The translations under genes and the position numbers were made by a program. From Enteroscipio rubneri (lineage in GTDB: Bacteria > Actinomycetota > Coriobacteriia > Coriobacteriales > Eggerthellaceae): 64,000 nucleotides of DNA. Positions within the stretch are counted from its first letter, which is position 1. The number at the start of each line of letters is the position of its first letter. Shown here in pieces: positions 44,860-54,150 of the stretch. The DNA lies in the NCBI RefSeq assembly GCF_002899715.1, contig NZ_PPEK01000001.1:1-64000 (forward strand), in the 5' to 3' direction. Below the pieces are notes generated by a model. It ran no database searches. It was not told where the DNA came from and saw only the letters and a program-made list of their open reading frames with translations.

Positions 44860-45723
44860 ATGGCCACACTGCTTGCTGGAAAGCCGGTCGTCGAACGTCT
44901 GGCGCGCAATCTCGCACCAAGGGTTGAGCGGCTCAAGGCCGCGGATATCGTGCCCACCCTCGCTATCGTGCGCATGGGGGAGCGCCCCGACGACCTGTCC
45001 TACGAGCGCACTGCTATGAAGCGCGCGGAATCGCTCGGCATCGCCGTGCGTTCCGTCGCGCTCGACGAATTCACGCCCCAATCGGTCGTTGAAGCTGCGA
45101 TGCACGACATCACCCACGACGCCGGCGTCCACGGCTGCCTTCTGTTCCGCCCGCTGCCGTCGTTCGTGAGCGAGTCTCGCGTCTGCGAACTGCTCGTGCC
45201 GGAAAAGGACATCGACGGCATCACCCTCGCTTCGCTCGGCTCCGTGTTCACCGACGGGCGCACGGGGTTTCCGCCCTGCACTGCTGCCGCCTGCATCGAA
45301 ATCCTCGATCATTACAGCGTGCCGCTCGTCGGCAAGCACGTGGTGGTGGTAGGGCGAAGCCTTGTGGTGGGAAAGCCCGTGTCCATGATGCTGCTGCGTC
45401 GCAACGCGAGCGTGACCATCTGCCATAGTAGAACCGAGCATCTTGAGGAGATCTGCCGCGAAGCCGATATCGTCATCTGCGCGACGGGGCGCGCCCGTGC
45501 GTTCGACGCTGAATTCTTCAGCCCCGGCCAGACGGTGCTCGACGTAGGCATCAACTTCGATACGCATGGAAGGCTGTGCGGAGATGTCGACTTCGATAAG
45601 GTCGAGCCTCTCGTCGGGGCCATCACGCCGGTGCCGGGCGGCATCGGCACGGTGACGACGTCGATGACCATGGCGCACACCGTAGAGGCAGCGGAGAGGG
45701 CCCAGGCCGAGCGGTCGGAGTAA
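44860..45723 (+). CDS. folD: Methylene-THF dehydrogenase (FolD) with altered cyclohydrolase site
   Basis: 287 residues. The standard FolD both oxidises methylene-THF with NAD(P) and hydrolyses methenyl-THF. The fold is clear (EKDIDG 115-120; VVVGRSLVVGKP in the Rossmann part; ITPVPGGIGTVTTSM near the end). Tyr48 and Asp119 correspond to E. coli Tyr50 and Asp121. However the position of catalytic Lys54 is Ala52, and the position of Gln98 is Phe96. These two residues are needed for cyclohydrolase activity, so I infer a dehydrogenase-only enzyme, with FchA next door supplying the hydrolase. TAAGGAG precedes ATG 44860. Last gene of the fhs unit. Confidence 0.88.
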   Translation: MATLLAGKPVVERLARNLAPRVERLKAADIVPTLAIVRMGERPDDLSYERTAMKRAESLGIAVRSVALDEFTPQSVVEAAMHDITHDAGVHGCLLFRPLPSFVSESRVCELLVPEKDIDGITLASLGSVFTDGRTGFPPCTAAACIEILDHYSVPLVGKHVVVVGRSLVVGKPVSMMLLRRNASVTICHSRTEHLEEICREADIVICATGRARAFDAEFFSPGQTVLDVGINFDTHGRLCGDVDFDKVEPLVGAITPVPGGIGTVTTSMTMAHTVEAAERAQAERSE

Positions 45724-45852
45724 GAAGTCGCTTCCGAAGGCGTTTCGCCTGCTGTATGCTTCGTTGGCCAGTTTGTCGTCCGCTGCATCAGGTTCGCGTC
45801 GTCGCGAATGCGATGATATTTGGGAGGGCTGGTTCGCCTGGTCACGATGGCG

Positions 45853-45858
45853 TAGAAT
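45853..45858 (+). promoter_or_regulatory. -10 box suggesting a leaderless tsaE transcript
   Basis: TAGAAT ends six bases before the tsaE ATG, with no ribosome site between. The layout matches that of maf. Confidence 0.35.
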
Positions 45859-45864
45859 ACGGTC

Positions 45865-46365
45865 ATGGCAGCAGGACTGACATATCTGCGCAAGACTACG
45901 TCGCCCGAGGCGACCAAGCAGCTTGCGCTTACACTTGCTCCTTACCTGCGGCCAGGAGACGTCGTCGTGCTGTCGGGAGACCTTGGTGCGGGCAAGACGC
46001 AGTTCGTACAGGGCGTGGCGGCAGGTCTCGGCGTGAGCGCTTCGGTTACGAGTCCTACGTTCAATATCCTGCTCTCCTATCCTGAGGGCGCATTGCCGTT
46101 GTACCATTTTGATTTGTACCGACTCGAACATTCCGACGAGCTGGAGGACACGGGGTTTTACGAGACGGTCGACGGGGACGGCGCGACGTTCATCGAGTGG
46201 GGCGAGAAGTTTCCCGAAGCCCTTCCGTACGGCTACCTTGAGGTTTCCATCGGCGTCGATGTCGATGGAAACCGTCTTGTGCAGGCGCACGCCTTGGGTG
46301 ATCGCTCTCGGCAGCTGCTGTTTGTCTGGGCGAAGGACTCAAAATCCCGCCTCATGAAGAAGTAG
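45865..46365 (+). CDS. tsaE: tRNA t6A biosynthesis ATPase TsaE
   Basis: 166 residues. TsaE binds the TsaB-TsaD complex and uses ATP to reset it during N6-threonylcarbamoyladenosine synthesis at A37 of ANN-decoding tRNAs. Walker A GDLGAGKT is at 38-45, then the SPTFNIL switch and the YHFDLYRL Walker B-like segment (about 80-87). Length is typical. The gene ends 10 bases before the TsaB-RimI-TsaD fusion, so the two form one unit. Confidence 0.94.
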   Translation: MAAGLTYLRKTTSPEATKQLALTLAPYLRPGDVVVLSGDLGAGKTQFVQGVAAGLGVSASVTSPTFNILLSYPEGALPLYHFDLYRLEHSDELEDTGFYETVDGDGATFIEWGEKFPEALPYGYLEVSIGVDVDGNRLVQAHALGDRSRQLLFVWAKDSKSRLMKK

Positions 46366-46375
46366 GAACGAACCT

Positions 46376-48946
46376 GTGAACAAAATGTACGTGTTGGCGT
46401 TCGATACCGCCAACGAAGTCATCGCCATCGGCGTCGGCATCATGAACCCCGAAAGCCGCTCGATCGCGCTTGTCGCCTCCTCCGAGGTCGCGGCGCGACG
46501 CGCCTCCAACACGCAGCTGCTCCCGCGCATCGATGCCGTGCTCGCAGAGCACGAGATAAGGCGTGAGGATATCGCATGTGTGGCGGTGGGTCGCGGACCG
46601 GGATCGTTCACGGGTGTGCGCATCGCCATGGCTACGGCGAAGGGTAGCGCGTCCGCGCTTGGCGTGGGGCTCATCGGCGTATCGTCGCTCGATGCGGTGG
46701 CGTGGAATGTGCAGGCCGCCGGCGGGCGCGGCCCGCTCGTTGTCGTGGCGGATGCCATGCGCAAGGAGGTGTATCCGGTGCGCTACGCGCTCGACGAGGA
46801 GGGCGTCGAACGTTTGGATTCCGATCGCGTAGTAAAGGCCGAGGATGCCGCACGGGAACTGGCGAGAGGTGGCGACTCCTTGCACGGCTACGCACGGCAG
46901 CAGAATGCCGCGCGGCTTCTTTGCGGCGATGCTCTTAAGAAATACGGGGAGTTGTTTGCCGGGTGCGGCGCTGCGCTGAATCCCGAGCTTTGGACGCCGA
47001 CGGGACGCGGGCTGCTTCTGGCGTTGCAAGCGGCCTGGCGCGTGGGCGAGGTCGATCCGCTCGACGCGCAGCGCCATGACCCGGCGTTTGCGCTACCCGT
47101 GTACACCCGCTTGTCGGACGCGGAGGAGAACGAGCGCATTCGCCTGGCGAAGAACGATCCGAAGAATCTCGTAGCGGGGGTGCAAGATGCAGCACCACGC
47201 CGGGATCAACGCGCGAGCATGCACGATACGGCCATCCTGAACGCTCGACCCGATACGCAGGGCATTACGTACAAGCCGCTCGACGCCGCGCACGTCGCCG
47301 ACGTGGCTGCTCTCGAAGCACGCGTGATGGGTTCCGATGCGTGGAGCGCCGCGCTCGTGGCCGACGAGCTGCCGCGCGGAGATCGTGCGTGGTGGGCGGC
47401 TTATGGGGTTCCAACGACGTGCCGACCGCTGGAAGCGTCCGGCAACGAGGAGATCGTCGAAGGGAGCCCTCTGTCGGGGAGCTCGGATGAGATCCTGCTC
47501 GGTTACGCTGGGGGATGGATCGTCGACGGGCAGGTGCAGATCCTCAAGGTGGGGGTCGATCCGTCGGCTCGTCGTCGCGGTATCGCGCGCGGTCTGCTGG
47601 CCCGCGTTGCGGCCGACGCGCGCGATTTGGGCGCGCAGACGTGCTCGCTCGAAGTGCGCGTGCGCAATACCGGTGCGCAGGCGCTGTACGAGGCTCTCGG
47701 TTTGCACGTACTTGGCACGCGCCCGCACTACTACTCCGATGGTGAGGATGCGCTCATCCTGGAAGGCCCGCTTCCGCTCGCGCAGCACGACGTGGCCGGT
47801 ATGGAGCTCAAAGTGGGTGAGACAAGCGAGGATGCCCGGGCGGTGCGCGAGAAGCAGGCGGATGCTCCACGCGAAGCGTCCGGCGAAACGCAGGCATCCG
47901 GGATACGCCGTCCGCTCATCCTGGCCATCGAGTCGTCCTGCGACGAGACGGCCGCGGCTCTCGTGGACGGCAACGGCGCTCTCCTGGCCGACGTGGTGGC
48001 TTCGCAGGTGGATTTTCACGCGCGTTTCGGCGGCGTGGTGCCCGAGATAGCCAGCCGCAAGCACATCGAGGCTATCTGCGGCGTGTGCGACGAGTGCTTT
48101 GACGTGGCTGCCACCACGCTCGCCGTGCCGAAATTGACTTGGGAAGACCTCGACGCCGTTGCGGTCACATATGCGCCGGGCCTCGTGGGAGCGCTCGTGG
48201 TGGGCGTCGCATTTGCCAAGGGCGCTGCGTGGGCGGCGGACAAGCCGTTCATCGGCGTGCATCACCTTGAAGGGCACCTATACGCCAACAAGATCGGCGC
48301 GCCTGACTTCGCGCCGCCGGCAGTGGTGTCGCTCGTGTCGGGGGGCAACACCCTGCTCGTGCATGTGAAGGACTGGGGCGATTACGAGACGCTCGGAGCC
48401 ACCATCGACGATGCGGTGGGCGAGGCGTTCGACAAGGTGGCGAAGGCGCTGGGGTTAGGCTACCCCGGTGGTCCGGCCATCTCGCGCCACGCCAAGGAGG
48501 GCGACCCGGATGCCATCGCGTTTCCGCGGGCGATGATGCACTCGGGCGATCTGCGCTTCTCGCTCTCAGGATTGAAAACCGCCGTGGTCACCTATCTCAA
48601 CAACGAGCGTGCCGCCGGCCGCGAGGTGGATGTGGCGGACGTATGTGCAAGCTTCCAGCAGGCTGTTGTGGACGTGCAGGTGAAGAAGGCCCGCATGGCG
48701 CTCGAGCAGACGGGCGCGCCCACGTTCTGCCTAGGCGGCGGCGTGGCGGCGAATCCCGCGTTGCGCGACGCGTACCAGGCGCTCTGCGAGCAGATGGGCG
48801 TGCGGCTTGTGCTGCCTCCCTTCAGCGCGTGTGGCGATAACGCCGGCATGATTGCGCTTGTGGCCCTCGATCGCTATCGCCAAGGCCGCTTCTTCGGCCT
48901 CGATGCCGATGCTCAGGCCCACGCCAACCTCGACGAGCCCTACTGA
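46376..48946 (+). CDS. tsaB-rimI-tsaD: TsaB-RimI-TsaD fusion protein
   Basis: 856 residues in one frame from GTG 46376 (AGGA seven bases before). Residues 1-265 are TsaB (LAFDTANEV; VGRGPGSFTGVRIAMATAKG near 71-90). Residues about 295-460 are a RimI-like GNAT acetyltransferase (acetyl-CoA loop VDPSARRRGIARGLL near 393-407), with an insertion of about 20 residues around 345-365. Residues about 510-856 are TsaD (IESSCDETAAAL; metal-binding HHLEGH near 628-633; SGGNT; GGGVAANP; CGDNAG). TsaB and TsaD normally form a complex that transfers threonylcarbamoyl to tRNA A37; RimI acetylates ribosomal protein S18. A flexible, charged linker (465-508) joins RimI to TsaD. The genes are often neighbours in bacteria, and here all three are joined. 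Confidence 0.94.
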   Translation: MNKMYVLAFDTANEVIAIGVGIMNPESRSIALVASSEVAARRASNTQLLPRIDAVLAEHEIRREDIACVAVGRGPGSFTGVRIAMATAKGSASALGVGLIGVSSLDAVAWNVQAAGGRGPLVVVADAMRKEVYPVRYALDEEGVERLDSDRVVKAEDAARELARGGDSLHGYARQQNAARLLCGDALKKYGELFAGCGAALNPELWTPTGRGLLLALQAAWRVGEVDPLDAQRHDPAFALPVYTRLSDAEENERIRLAKNDPKNLVAGVQDAAPRRDQRASMHDTAILNARPDTQGITYKPLDAAHVADVAALEARVMGSDAWSAALVADELPRGDRAWWAAYGVPTTCRPLEASGNEEIVEGSPLSGSSDEILLGYAGGWIVDGQVQILKVGVDPSARRRGIARGLLARVAADARDLGAQTCSLEVRVRNTGAQALYEALGLHVLGTRPHYYSDGEDALILEGPLPLAQHDVAGMELKVGETSEDARAVREKQADAPREASGETQASGIRRPLILAIESSCDETAAALVDGNGALLADVVASQVDFHARFGGVVPEIASRKHIEAICGVCDECFDVAATTLAVPKLTWEDLDAVAVTYAPGLVGALVVGVAFAKGAAWAADKPFIGVHHLEGHLYANKIGAPDFAPPAVVSLVSGGNTLLVHVKDWGDYETLGATIDDAVGEAFDKVAKALGLGYPGGPAISRHAKEGDPDAIAFPRAMMHSGDLRFSLSGLKTAVVTYLNNERAAGREVDVADVCASFQQAVVDVQVKKARMALEQTGAPTFCLGGGVAANPALRDAYQALCEQMGVRLVLPPFSACGDNAGMIALVALDRYRQGRFFGLDADAQAHANLDEPY

Positions 48947-49359
48947 TTGGCGGCAGGGGGCATCTTGGCCGGACGGCGTTGTTCGCAGGGTCGGCATCGT
49001 AGAAGAGGCCCCTTCCGCTGGCGGTCATCACGAGTCAACGCTCACCCTCTGCGCGCCCTCGGGCGAATCCCAGGGCGAGCGCAACCCCCAGGTCGTGGAT
49101 AGCTGGCCAAAGCTCTTTTCGTTCAACGAGCATTCCCTGCCATAACCCCTGACAAGCGGGGAAGCATCCTATCTTAATCCCATCTTAACGCCAGCGCGGC
49201 CGTCTTAACGTCGCGCTCATGCACTTCTTCCTATTCTGAGCACGTGGCGGTGTCCGCATCGCGCCACGGCGTTCGATGCGGACGGCAACGACGGCCGAGG
49301 CCGCGCCGCCGCGCAAGGAACGCCCCGCACCGAGGCGACGTTGAGAAGAAAGGAAACCG
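48947..49359. other. Regulatory region upstream of kdpFABC
   Basis: 413 bases. The first 220 bases show nothing I recognise. The last part holds three TCTTAA repeats, a possible -10 (TATTCT, 49232-49237) and a GC-rich leader of about 120 bases. I find no known riboswitch. Confidence 0.5.
49172..49208 (+). promoter_or_regulatory. Three TCTTAA direct repeats, probable KdpE site
   Basis: TCTTAA occurs at 49172-49177, 49183-49188 and 49203-49208. The steps of 11 and 20 bases keep all three on about the same helix face, as OmpR-family regulators such as KdpE require. The last repeat is just upstream of the -35 position of a TATTCT promoter. Confidence 0.5.
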
Positions 49360-49452
49360 ATGGGAATCGTAACCGGCATCGTCGGAGGATTGAGCGTGAT
49401 CGTCGCGCTCTACTTGTTCTCCGTGCTCCTCAAAGGAGGCGATGAGCGATGA
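49360..49452 (+). CDS. kdpF: Potassium-transporting ATPase small subunit KdpF
   Basis: 30 residues forming a single membrane helix (VTGIVGGLSVIVALYLFSVLL) and ending KGGDER. KdpF stabilises the KdpFABC complex; its length and position before kdpA are typical. AAAGGAAACC precedes the ATG, and the stop overlaps the kdpA start by four bases (ATGA). Confidence 0.88.
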   Translation: MGIVTGIVGGLSVIVALYLFSVLLKGGDER

Positions 49453-51227
49453 TGGACGAGCTTTTGGAATACGGCATCTACCTGGCGTTGCTCGTGGCAC
49501 TCGCCGTCCCTCTGTCCGCGTATATGAACAGGGTGATGGCTGGCGAGAAGGTGGCCGTGCTTTCGCGCGTGCTCGTGCCAGTGGAAAACGCCGTCTACCG
49601 CGTCATCCGTGTGGACAAAAACGAGAGCATGGGTTGGAAGAAGTACCTCGTGAGCGCCTTCGCGTTCTCCGCGCTCTGCCTTGTAGGGTTGTTCGCCCTC
49701 CTCATGCTGCAGGGTGTGCTGCCGCTTAATCCCGAGGGCTTGCCCGGCCTCAGCTGGGATCTCGCCTTCAACACGGCTGTCAGTTTCGTTACCAACACGA
49801 ACTGGCAGGCCTATAGCGGCGAAGCGTCGCTCAGTTACTTCTCGCAGGCTATCGGTCTGACCGTGCAGAACTTCGTGACGCCTGCCGTGGGCTTAGCCGT
49901 TCTCTTTGCCCTGTTCCGCGGCCTTGTGAGTACGGGAGACCGGGGCTTGGGCAACTTTTTCGTGGACGTGACGCGCGCCGTGCTGTTCGTGCTGCTGCCC
50001 CTGTCGCTCGTGGTGGCCATCGTCGACGTGCAGCAGGGTTCGCCGCAAAACTTCAACGAGTATGAAACTGTGCAGCTGCTCGAGCCGGTGGGCGTGGACG
50101 CCGACGGGAACATCGTGGAGGCTGATGACCCGGCTGCCGTGAAGACGATCGACCAGGCCACGGTGCCGATGGGCCCGCAGGCCAGCCAGGTAGCCATCAA
50201 GCAGTTGGGCACGAACGGCGGCGGCTTCAACGGCGTAAACTCGGCAAGCGCGCTGGAGAATCCCACGCCACTCACGAACCTTGTTCAGTGCCTGTCGCTC
50301 CTGCTCATTCCAGTGGCATGCGTATTCAGCTTCGGGCGCTTCGTCGCCGATCGGAGGCAGGGGCGGGCCGTGTTCGCGGCCATGTTCATCCTGCTTCTGG
50401 TTGCGCTCGTGGCCATCGCGGCGTTCGAGCAGACGGGAACGCCGCAGCTTGCGGCTGATGGACAGGTGTGCATGGGCACGCTCGATCAATCCGGCGGCAA
50501 CATGGAGGGCAAGGAGACGCGCTTCGGCGTGACCGACTCGTCGCTGTGGGCCGCGTTTACCACGGCCGCTTCGAACGGCTCAGTCAACGCCATGCATGAC
50601 AGTTTCACTCCTCTTGGCGGCATGGTGCCCATGGTGCTCATGGCGCTCGGCGAAGTAGTGTTCGGCGGCGTGGGCAGCGGCCTGTACGGCATGCTCGGAT
50701 TCGTGATCCTTACCGTGTTCATCGCGGGCCTTATGGTGGGTCGCACGCCTGAGTACCTGGGCAAGAAGATCGGCCCCAAGGAAATGCGCATGGCGGTGAT
50801 CCTCTGCATCACCACGCCGCTGCTCATTCTGGTGAGCGCGACCGTTCTCGCGCTCGATCCGGCAACCGCAGCGAGCCTCAACAACTCCGGTGCGCACGGG
50901 TTCTCCGAGGTGCTCTATGCGACCGTGTCCGCCGGAGGCAACAACGGATCTGCCTTTGCTGGTTTCAACGCGAACACGCAGATGATCAATGTGGTGTTGG
51001 GTCTGGAGATGCTGGCGAACCGCTTCATTCCCATTGCAGCCGCGCTCGTGCTGGCCGGCAGCATGTGCACCCGTCAGAAGGTGGCGGTAGGTGCCGGTAC
51101 CTTGTCCACCTCGAACGCCCTGTTCGTGTTCCTGCTGATTCTGATGGTGCTGCTGGTGGGGGCGCTCACGATGTTTCCGGCGCTTGCGCTGGGTCCGGTG
51201 GCCGAGCACCTCATGATGATGCTGTAG
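49449..51227 (+). CDS. kdpA: Potassium-transporting ATPase subunit KdpA
   Basis: 592 residues, about ten membrane helices. KdpA is the K+-selective channel-like subunit that takes up potassium from outside and passes it to KdpB. The four selectivity-filter stretches of the superfamily can be placed, e.g. TNTNWQAYSG near 116-125, NGGGFNG near 257-263 and SAGGNNGSAF near 497-506. AAAGGAGG lies within the end of kdpF. Part of kdpFABC, expected to be induced by low K+ through KdpD/KdpE. Confidence 0.96.
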   Translation: MMDELLEYGIYLALLVALAVPLSAYMNRVMAGEKVAVLSRVLVPVENAVYRVIRVDKNESMGWKKYLVSAFAFSALCLVGLFALLMLQGVLPLNPEGLPGLSWDLAFNTAVSFVTNTNWQAYSGEASLSYFSQAIGLTVQNFVTPAVGLAVLFALFRGLVSTGDRGLGNFFVDVTRAVLFVLLPLSLVVAIVDVQQGSPQNFNEYETVQLLEPVGVDADGNIVEADDPAAVKTIDQATVPMGPQASQVAIKQLGTNGGGFNGVNSASALENPTPLTNLVQCLSLLLIPVACVFSFGRFVADRRQGRAVFAAMFILLLVALVAIAAFEQTGTPQLAADGQVCMGTLDQSGGNMEGKETRFGVTDSSLWAAFTTAASNGSVNAMHDSFTPLGGMVPMVLMALGEVVFGGVGSGLYGMLGFVILTVFIAGLMVGRTPEYLGKKIGPKEMRMAVILCITTPLLILVSATVLALDPATAASLNNSGAHGFSEVLYATVSAGGNNGSAFAGFNANTQMINVVLGLEMLANRFIPIAAALVLAGSMCTRQKVAVGAGTLSTSNALFVFLLILMVLLVGALTMFPALALGPVAEHLMMML

Positions 51228-51243
51228 AAAGGTGTGAAAAACG

Positions 51244-53352
51244 ATGACGACGATTGCGATGAAGGATTCCGCGATGGGCGCGCTTGCGCGGCGTGCGGTG
51301 CGCGACGCCTTCGCAAAGCTCAGCCCCCGCGAGCAGGCGAAGAACCCGGTCATGCTCATGGTGTATCTTTCGGCCGTGCTCACGCTCGCCCTGTTCTTGC
51401 TGTCGCTGTTCGGTATCGCCGACGCGGCTCCGGGGTTCATCTTGTCCGTTTCGGCGGTGTTGTGGCTCACCGTTCTGTTCGCGAACTTCGCGGAGGCGCT
51501 CGCCGAAGGCCGCGGCAAGGCTCAAGCCGATGCATTGCGCGAGGCCAAGCGCGATGTCGAGGCGCACAAGCTCAACGAGGGCCTGCTGGCGAAGGGCCAC
51601 CATGTGGACGACCCGGCGGAGTTCTTCCGCATCCAATCGGAAGAGGTGGATTCCGCAATCCTTAAAAAGAAGGATCTGTTCTTCGTGATGGCCGGAGAGC
51701 AGATTCCGGCCGACGGAGAGATCGAGATGGGCGCGGCCTCCGTGGACGAGAGCGCCATCACGGGTGAGTCGGCCCCGGTCATTCGGGAAGCGGGCGGTGA
51801 CCGCTCGGCCGTCACGGGCGGCACGACGGTGCTGTCAGACTGGCTGGTCGTGCGCGTAACGGCCGAGAGGGGCAACAGCTTCCTTGACCAGATGATCGCC
51901 ATGGTGGAATCGGCCGCGCGCAAAAAAACACCGAACGAAATCGCGCTCCAGATCCTGCTCGTGGCGCTCACTATCGTGTTCCTTATCGTGGCGGTGTCGC
52001 TGTATGCGTTCAGCGGGTTCGGTGCAAGCCAGGAAGGCGTGGCGAACCCCACCTCCCTCACGTCGCTCGTCGCGCTGTTCGTGTGCCTGGCGCCCACCAC
52101 TATCGGAGCGCTGCTTTCAGCCATCGGCATCGCCGGCATGAGCCGCCTCAACCGGGCGAATGTGCTGGCCATGAGCGGCCGTGCCGTGGAGGCAGCGGGC
52201 GATGTGGACGTGCTCTTGCTGGACAAGACGGGTACCATCACGCTGGGAAACCGTCAGGCTGCCGAATTCATCCCGGTGGACGGTGCAAGCGAGCGTGAGC
52301 TGGCCGACGCGGCCCAGTTGGCCAGCCTCACCGACGAGACGCCCGAAGGGCGCAGCATCGTGGTGCTGGCGAAGGAGCGCTTCGGAATTCGAGCCCGTGA
52401 GCTTGCGGGCGCCGGCATGGCGAGCATTCCGTTTACGGCGCAGACGCGCATGAGCGGCGTCGATTTCGAAGGCCATGAGATTCGGAAGGGGGCGGCCGAC
52501 GCCGTCAAAGACTATGTGGAGTCGTGTGGCGGTGTGTACAGCGACGAGTGCGCCGGTGTCGTCGAGCGGGTTTCTCGCGCGGGCGGAACCCCGCTGATCG
52601 TTGCTCGCGATCATCGTATTTTGGGCATCGTGCATCTCAAGGATATCGTCAAACAGGGCATTAGAGAAAATTTCGCCGACCTGCGCACCATGGGCATCAA
52701 GACGGTCATGATCACGGGTGATAATCCTATGACTGCGGCGGCCATAGCTGCAGAGGCGGGCGTGGACGACTTCATGGCCGAGGCCACCCCCGAGTCGAAA
52801 CTTGCAGCCATCAGGCGCTACCAGGCCGAAGGCCATTTGGTGGCCATGACGGGCGACGGCACGAATGACGCGCCGGCGCTTGCGCAGGCCGACGTGGCCG
52901 TGGCTATGAACAGCGGCACGCAGGCGGCCAAGGAGGCCGGCAACATGGTGGATCTCGATTCATCGCCGACGAAGCTCATCGATATCGTGCGCATCGGCAA
53001 GCAGCTCCTCATGACGCGCGGAAGTTTGACTACGTTCTCTATTGCGAACGACCTGGCGAAGTACTTCGCCATCGTGCCTGCGTTGTTCGTGCCGCTGTAT
53101 CCGCAGCTCGAAGCGCTGAACATCATGCATCTCACGAGTCCAGCCACGGCTATCTTGGCGGCGGTTGTCTACAACGCCGTGGTCATTGTGGCTCTCATCC
53201 CGCTGGCGCTTCGGGGCGTGAAGTACCGCGAGGCCACCTCGCAGAGCCTGCTCGCGCGCAACCTGCTCGTGTACGGTCTGGGTGGCATCGTGTTGCCGTT
53301 CGTCGCCATCAAGCTGCTTGACATGGGCTTGACGGCGCTCGGCGTGGCATAA
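51244..53352 (+). CDS. kdpB: Potassium-transporting ATPase subunit KdpB
   Basis: 702 residues. P-type ATPase subunit that powers K+ uptake. The phosphorylated Asp327 is in DKTGT; the actuator loop TGES (about 175-178), [12 protein letters not shown] hinge (near 535-546) and membrane helices at about 35-90, 225-290 and 590-700 are present. It starts 16 bases after kdpA with GAAAGG upstream. Confidence 0.97.
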   Translation: MTTIAMKDSAMGALARRAVRDAFAKLSPREQAKNPVMLMVYLSAVLTLALFLLSLFGIADAAPGFILSVSAVLWLTVLFANFAEALAEGRGKAQADALREAKRDVEAHKLNEGLLAKGHHVDDPAEFFRIQSEEVDSAILKKKDLFFVMAGEQIPADGEIEMGAASVDESAITGESAPVIREAGGDRSAVTGGTTVLSDWLVVRVTAERGNSFLDQMIAMVESAARKKTPNEIALQILLVALTIVFLIVAVSLYAFSGFGASQEGVANPTSLTSLVALFVCLAPTTIGALLSAIGIAGMSRLNRANVLAMSGRAVEAAGDVDVLLLDKTGTITLGNRQAAEFIPVDGASERELADAAQLASLTDETPEGRSIVVLAKERFGIRARELAGAGMASIPFTAQTRMSGVDFEGHEIRKGAADAVKDYVESCGGVYSDECAGVVERVSRAGGTPLIVARDHRILGIVHLKDIVKQGIRENFADLRTMGIKTVMITGDNPMTAAAIAAEAGVDDFMAEATPESKLAAIRRYQAEGHLVAMTGDGTNDAPALAQADVAVAMNSGTQAAKEAGNMVDLDSSPTKLIDIVRIGKQLLMTRGSLTTFSIANDLAKYFAIVPALFVPLYPQLEALNIMHLTSPATAILAAVVYNAVVIVALIPLALRGVKYREATSQSLLARNLLVYGLGGIVLPFVAIKLLDMGLTALGVA

Positions 53353-53447
53353 GCCGCATGTGCCATCCTGCGTGCAGCGAATCGAAGTCTCAAAACGTGC
53401 GAGGCTGCTGGTCGGCGGTCGCATACGAAGAAAGGAAGCGAGATCAT

Positions 53448-54047
53448 ATGAAGCAAGCGAAGACGTGGGCGAGCGCAGGGCTGTTCTTCCTCGTGACCAC
53501 GGTGCTCTGCGGTGCCGTGTACACCGTCGTCGTCACGGGTATCGCGCAAGCGATCTTTCCCTACCAGGCCAATGCGTCGATCATCGAGGTTGACGGCACG
53601 AAATACGGCAGCGAGCTCGTAGCCCAGCAGTTCACCGACGACGACCATATGTGGGGCCGTCTCATGAGCCCGAGCACGGGCACGTTCACGAACGACGAGG
53701 GCGAGGACGTGCTGTGGTACGGTCCGTCGAATTTGAGTCCCGCCAGCGACGACTTCGCGCAGTCGGTGCAGGCCCGCGTCGACGAGATCCGTGCCGCCCA
53801 TCCCGAGAAGGGCGACGAGCCCATCCCCAGTGACCTCGTGACGAACTCCGGCAGCGGCTTTGATCCCCACATCTCCCCGGCTGCCGCCGAATACCAAGTG
53901 GAGCGCTTGGCGAAGAACACCGGCAAGACCCCTTCCGAGATCCGTGCCATCATCGAGCAGTGCACCGAGCAGCCCCAGTTCGGCATTCTCGGCGATGCCC
54001 GCGTGAACGTCCTCAAGGTGAACCTCATGCTCGACGGAATTCTCTAG
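53448..54047 (+). CDS. kdpC: Potassium-transporting ATPase subunit KdpC
   Basis: 199 residues: one membrane helix (about 8-32) and an extracytoplasmic domain with the conserved WGRLMSPS (near 69), YGPSNLSPAS, SGSGFDPHISPAAA (near 142-155) and LNVLKVNLML-like end. KdpC assists K+ binding or complex stability. AAGGAAG precedes ATG 53448. A frame extending 90 bases upstream has no support. The 95-base gap from kdpB holds nothing recognisable. Confidence 0.96.
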   Translation: MKQAKTWASAGLFFLVTTVLCGAVYTVVVTGIAQAIFPYQANASIIEVDGTKYGSELVAQQFTDDDHMWGRLMSPSTGTFTNDEGEDVLWYGPSNLSPASDDFAQSVQARVDEIRAAHPEKGDEPIPSDLVTNSGSGFDPHISPAAAEYQVERLAKNTGKTPSEIRAIIEQCTEQPQFGILGDARVNVLKVNLMLDGIL

Positions 54048-54150
54048 TGCCTCGTGCCCGCGGCCGGCGGATCGCGCCGCAGCCGCGGGCGATGCGATAT
54101 CGGCCTGCAAGCTCCCATGCTATGATGGCCGCAGTATTGAAGGGACAGAT

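Noticed and set aside
48947-49359. Riboswitch (c-di-AMP or similar) upstream of kdp
   Set aside because: I could not find the conserved core of any known K+-linked riboswitch. A covariance-model scan would settle it.
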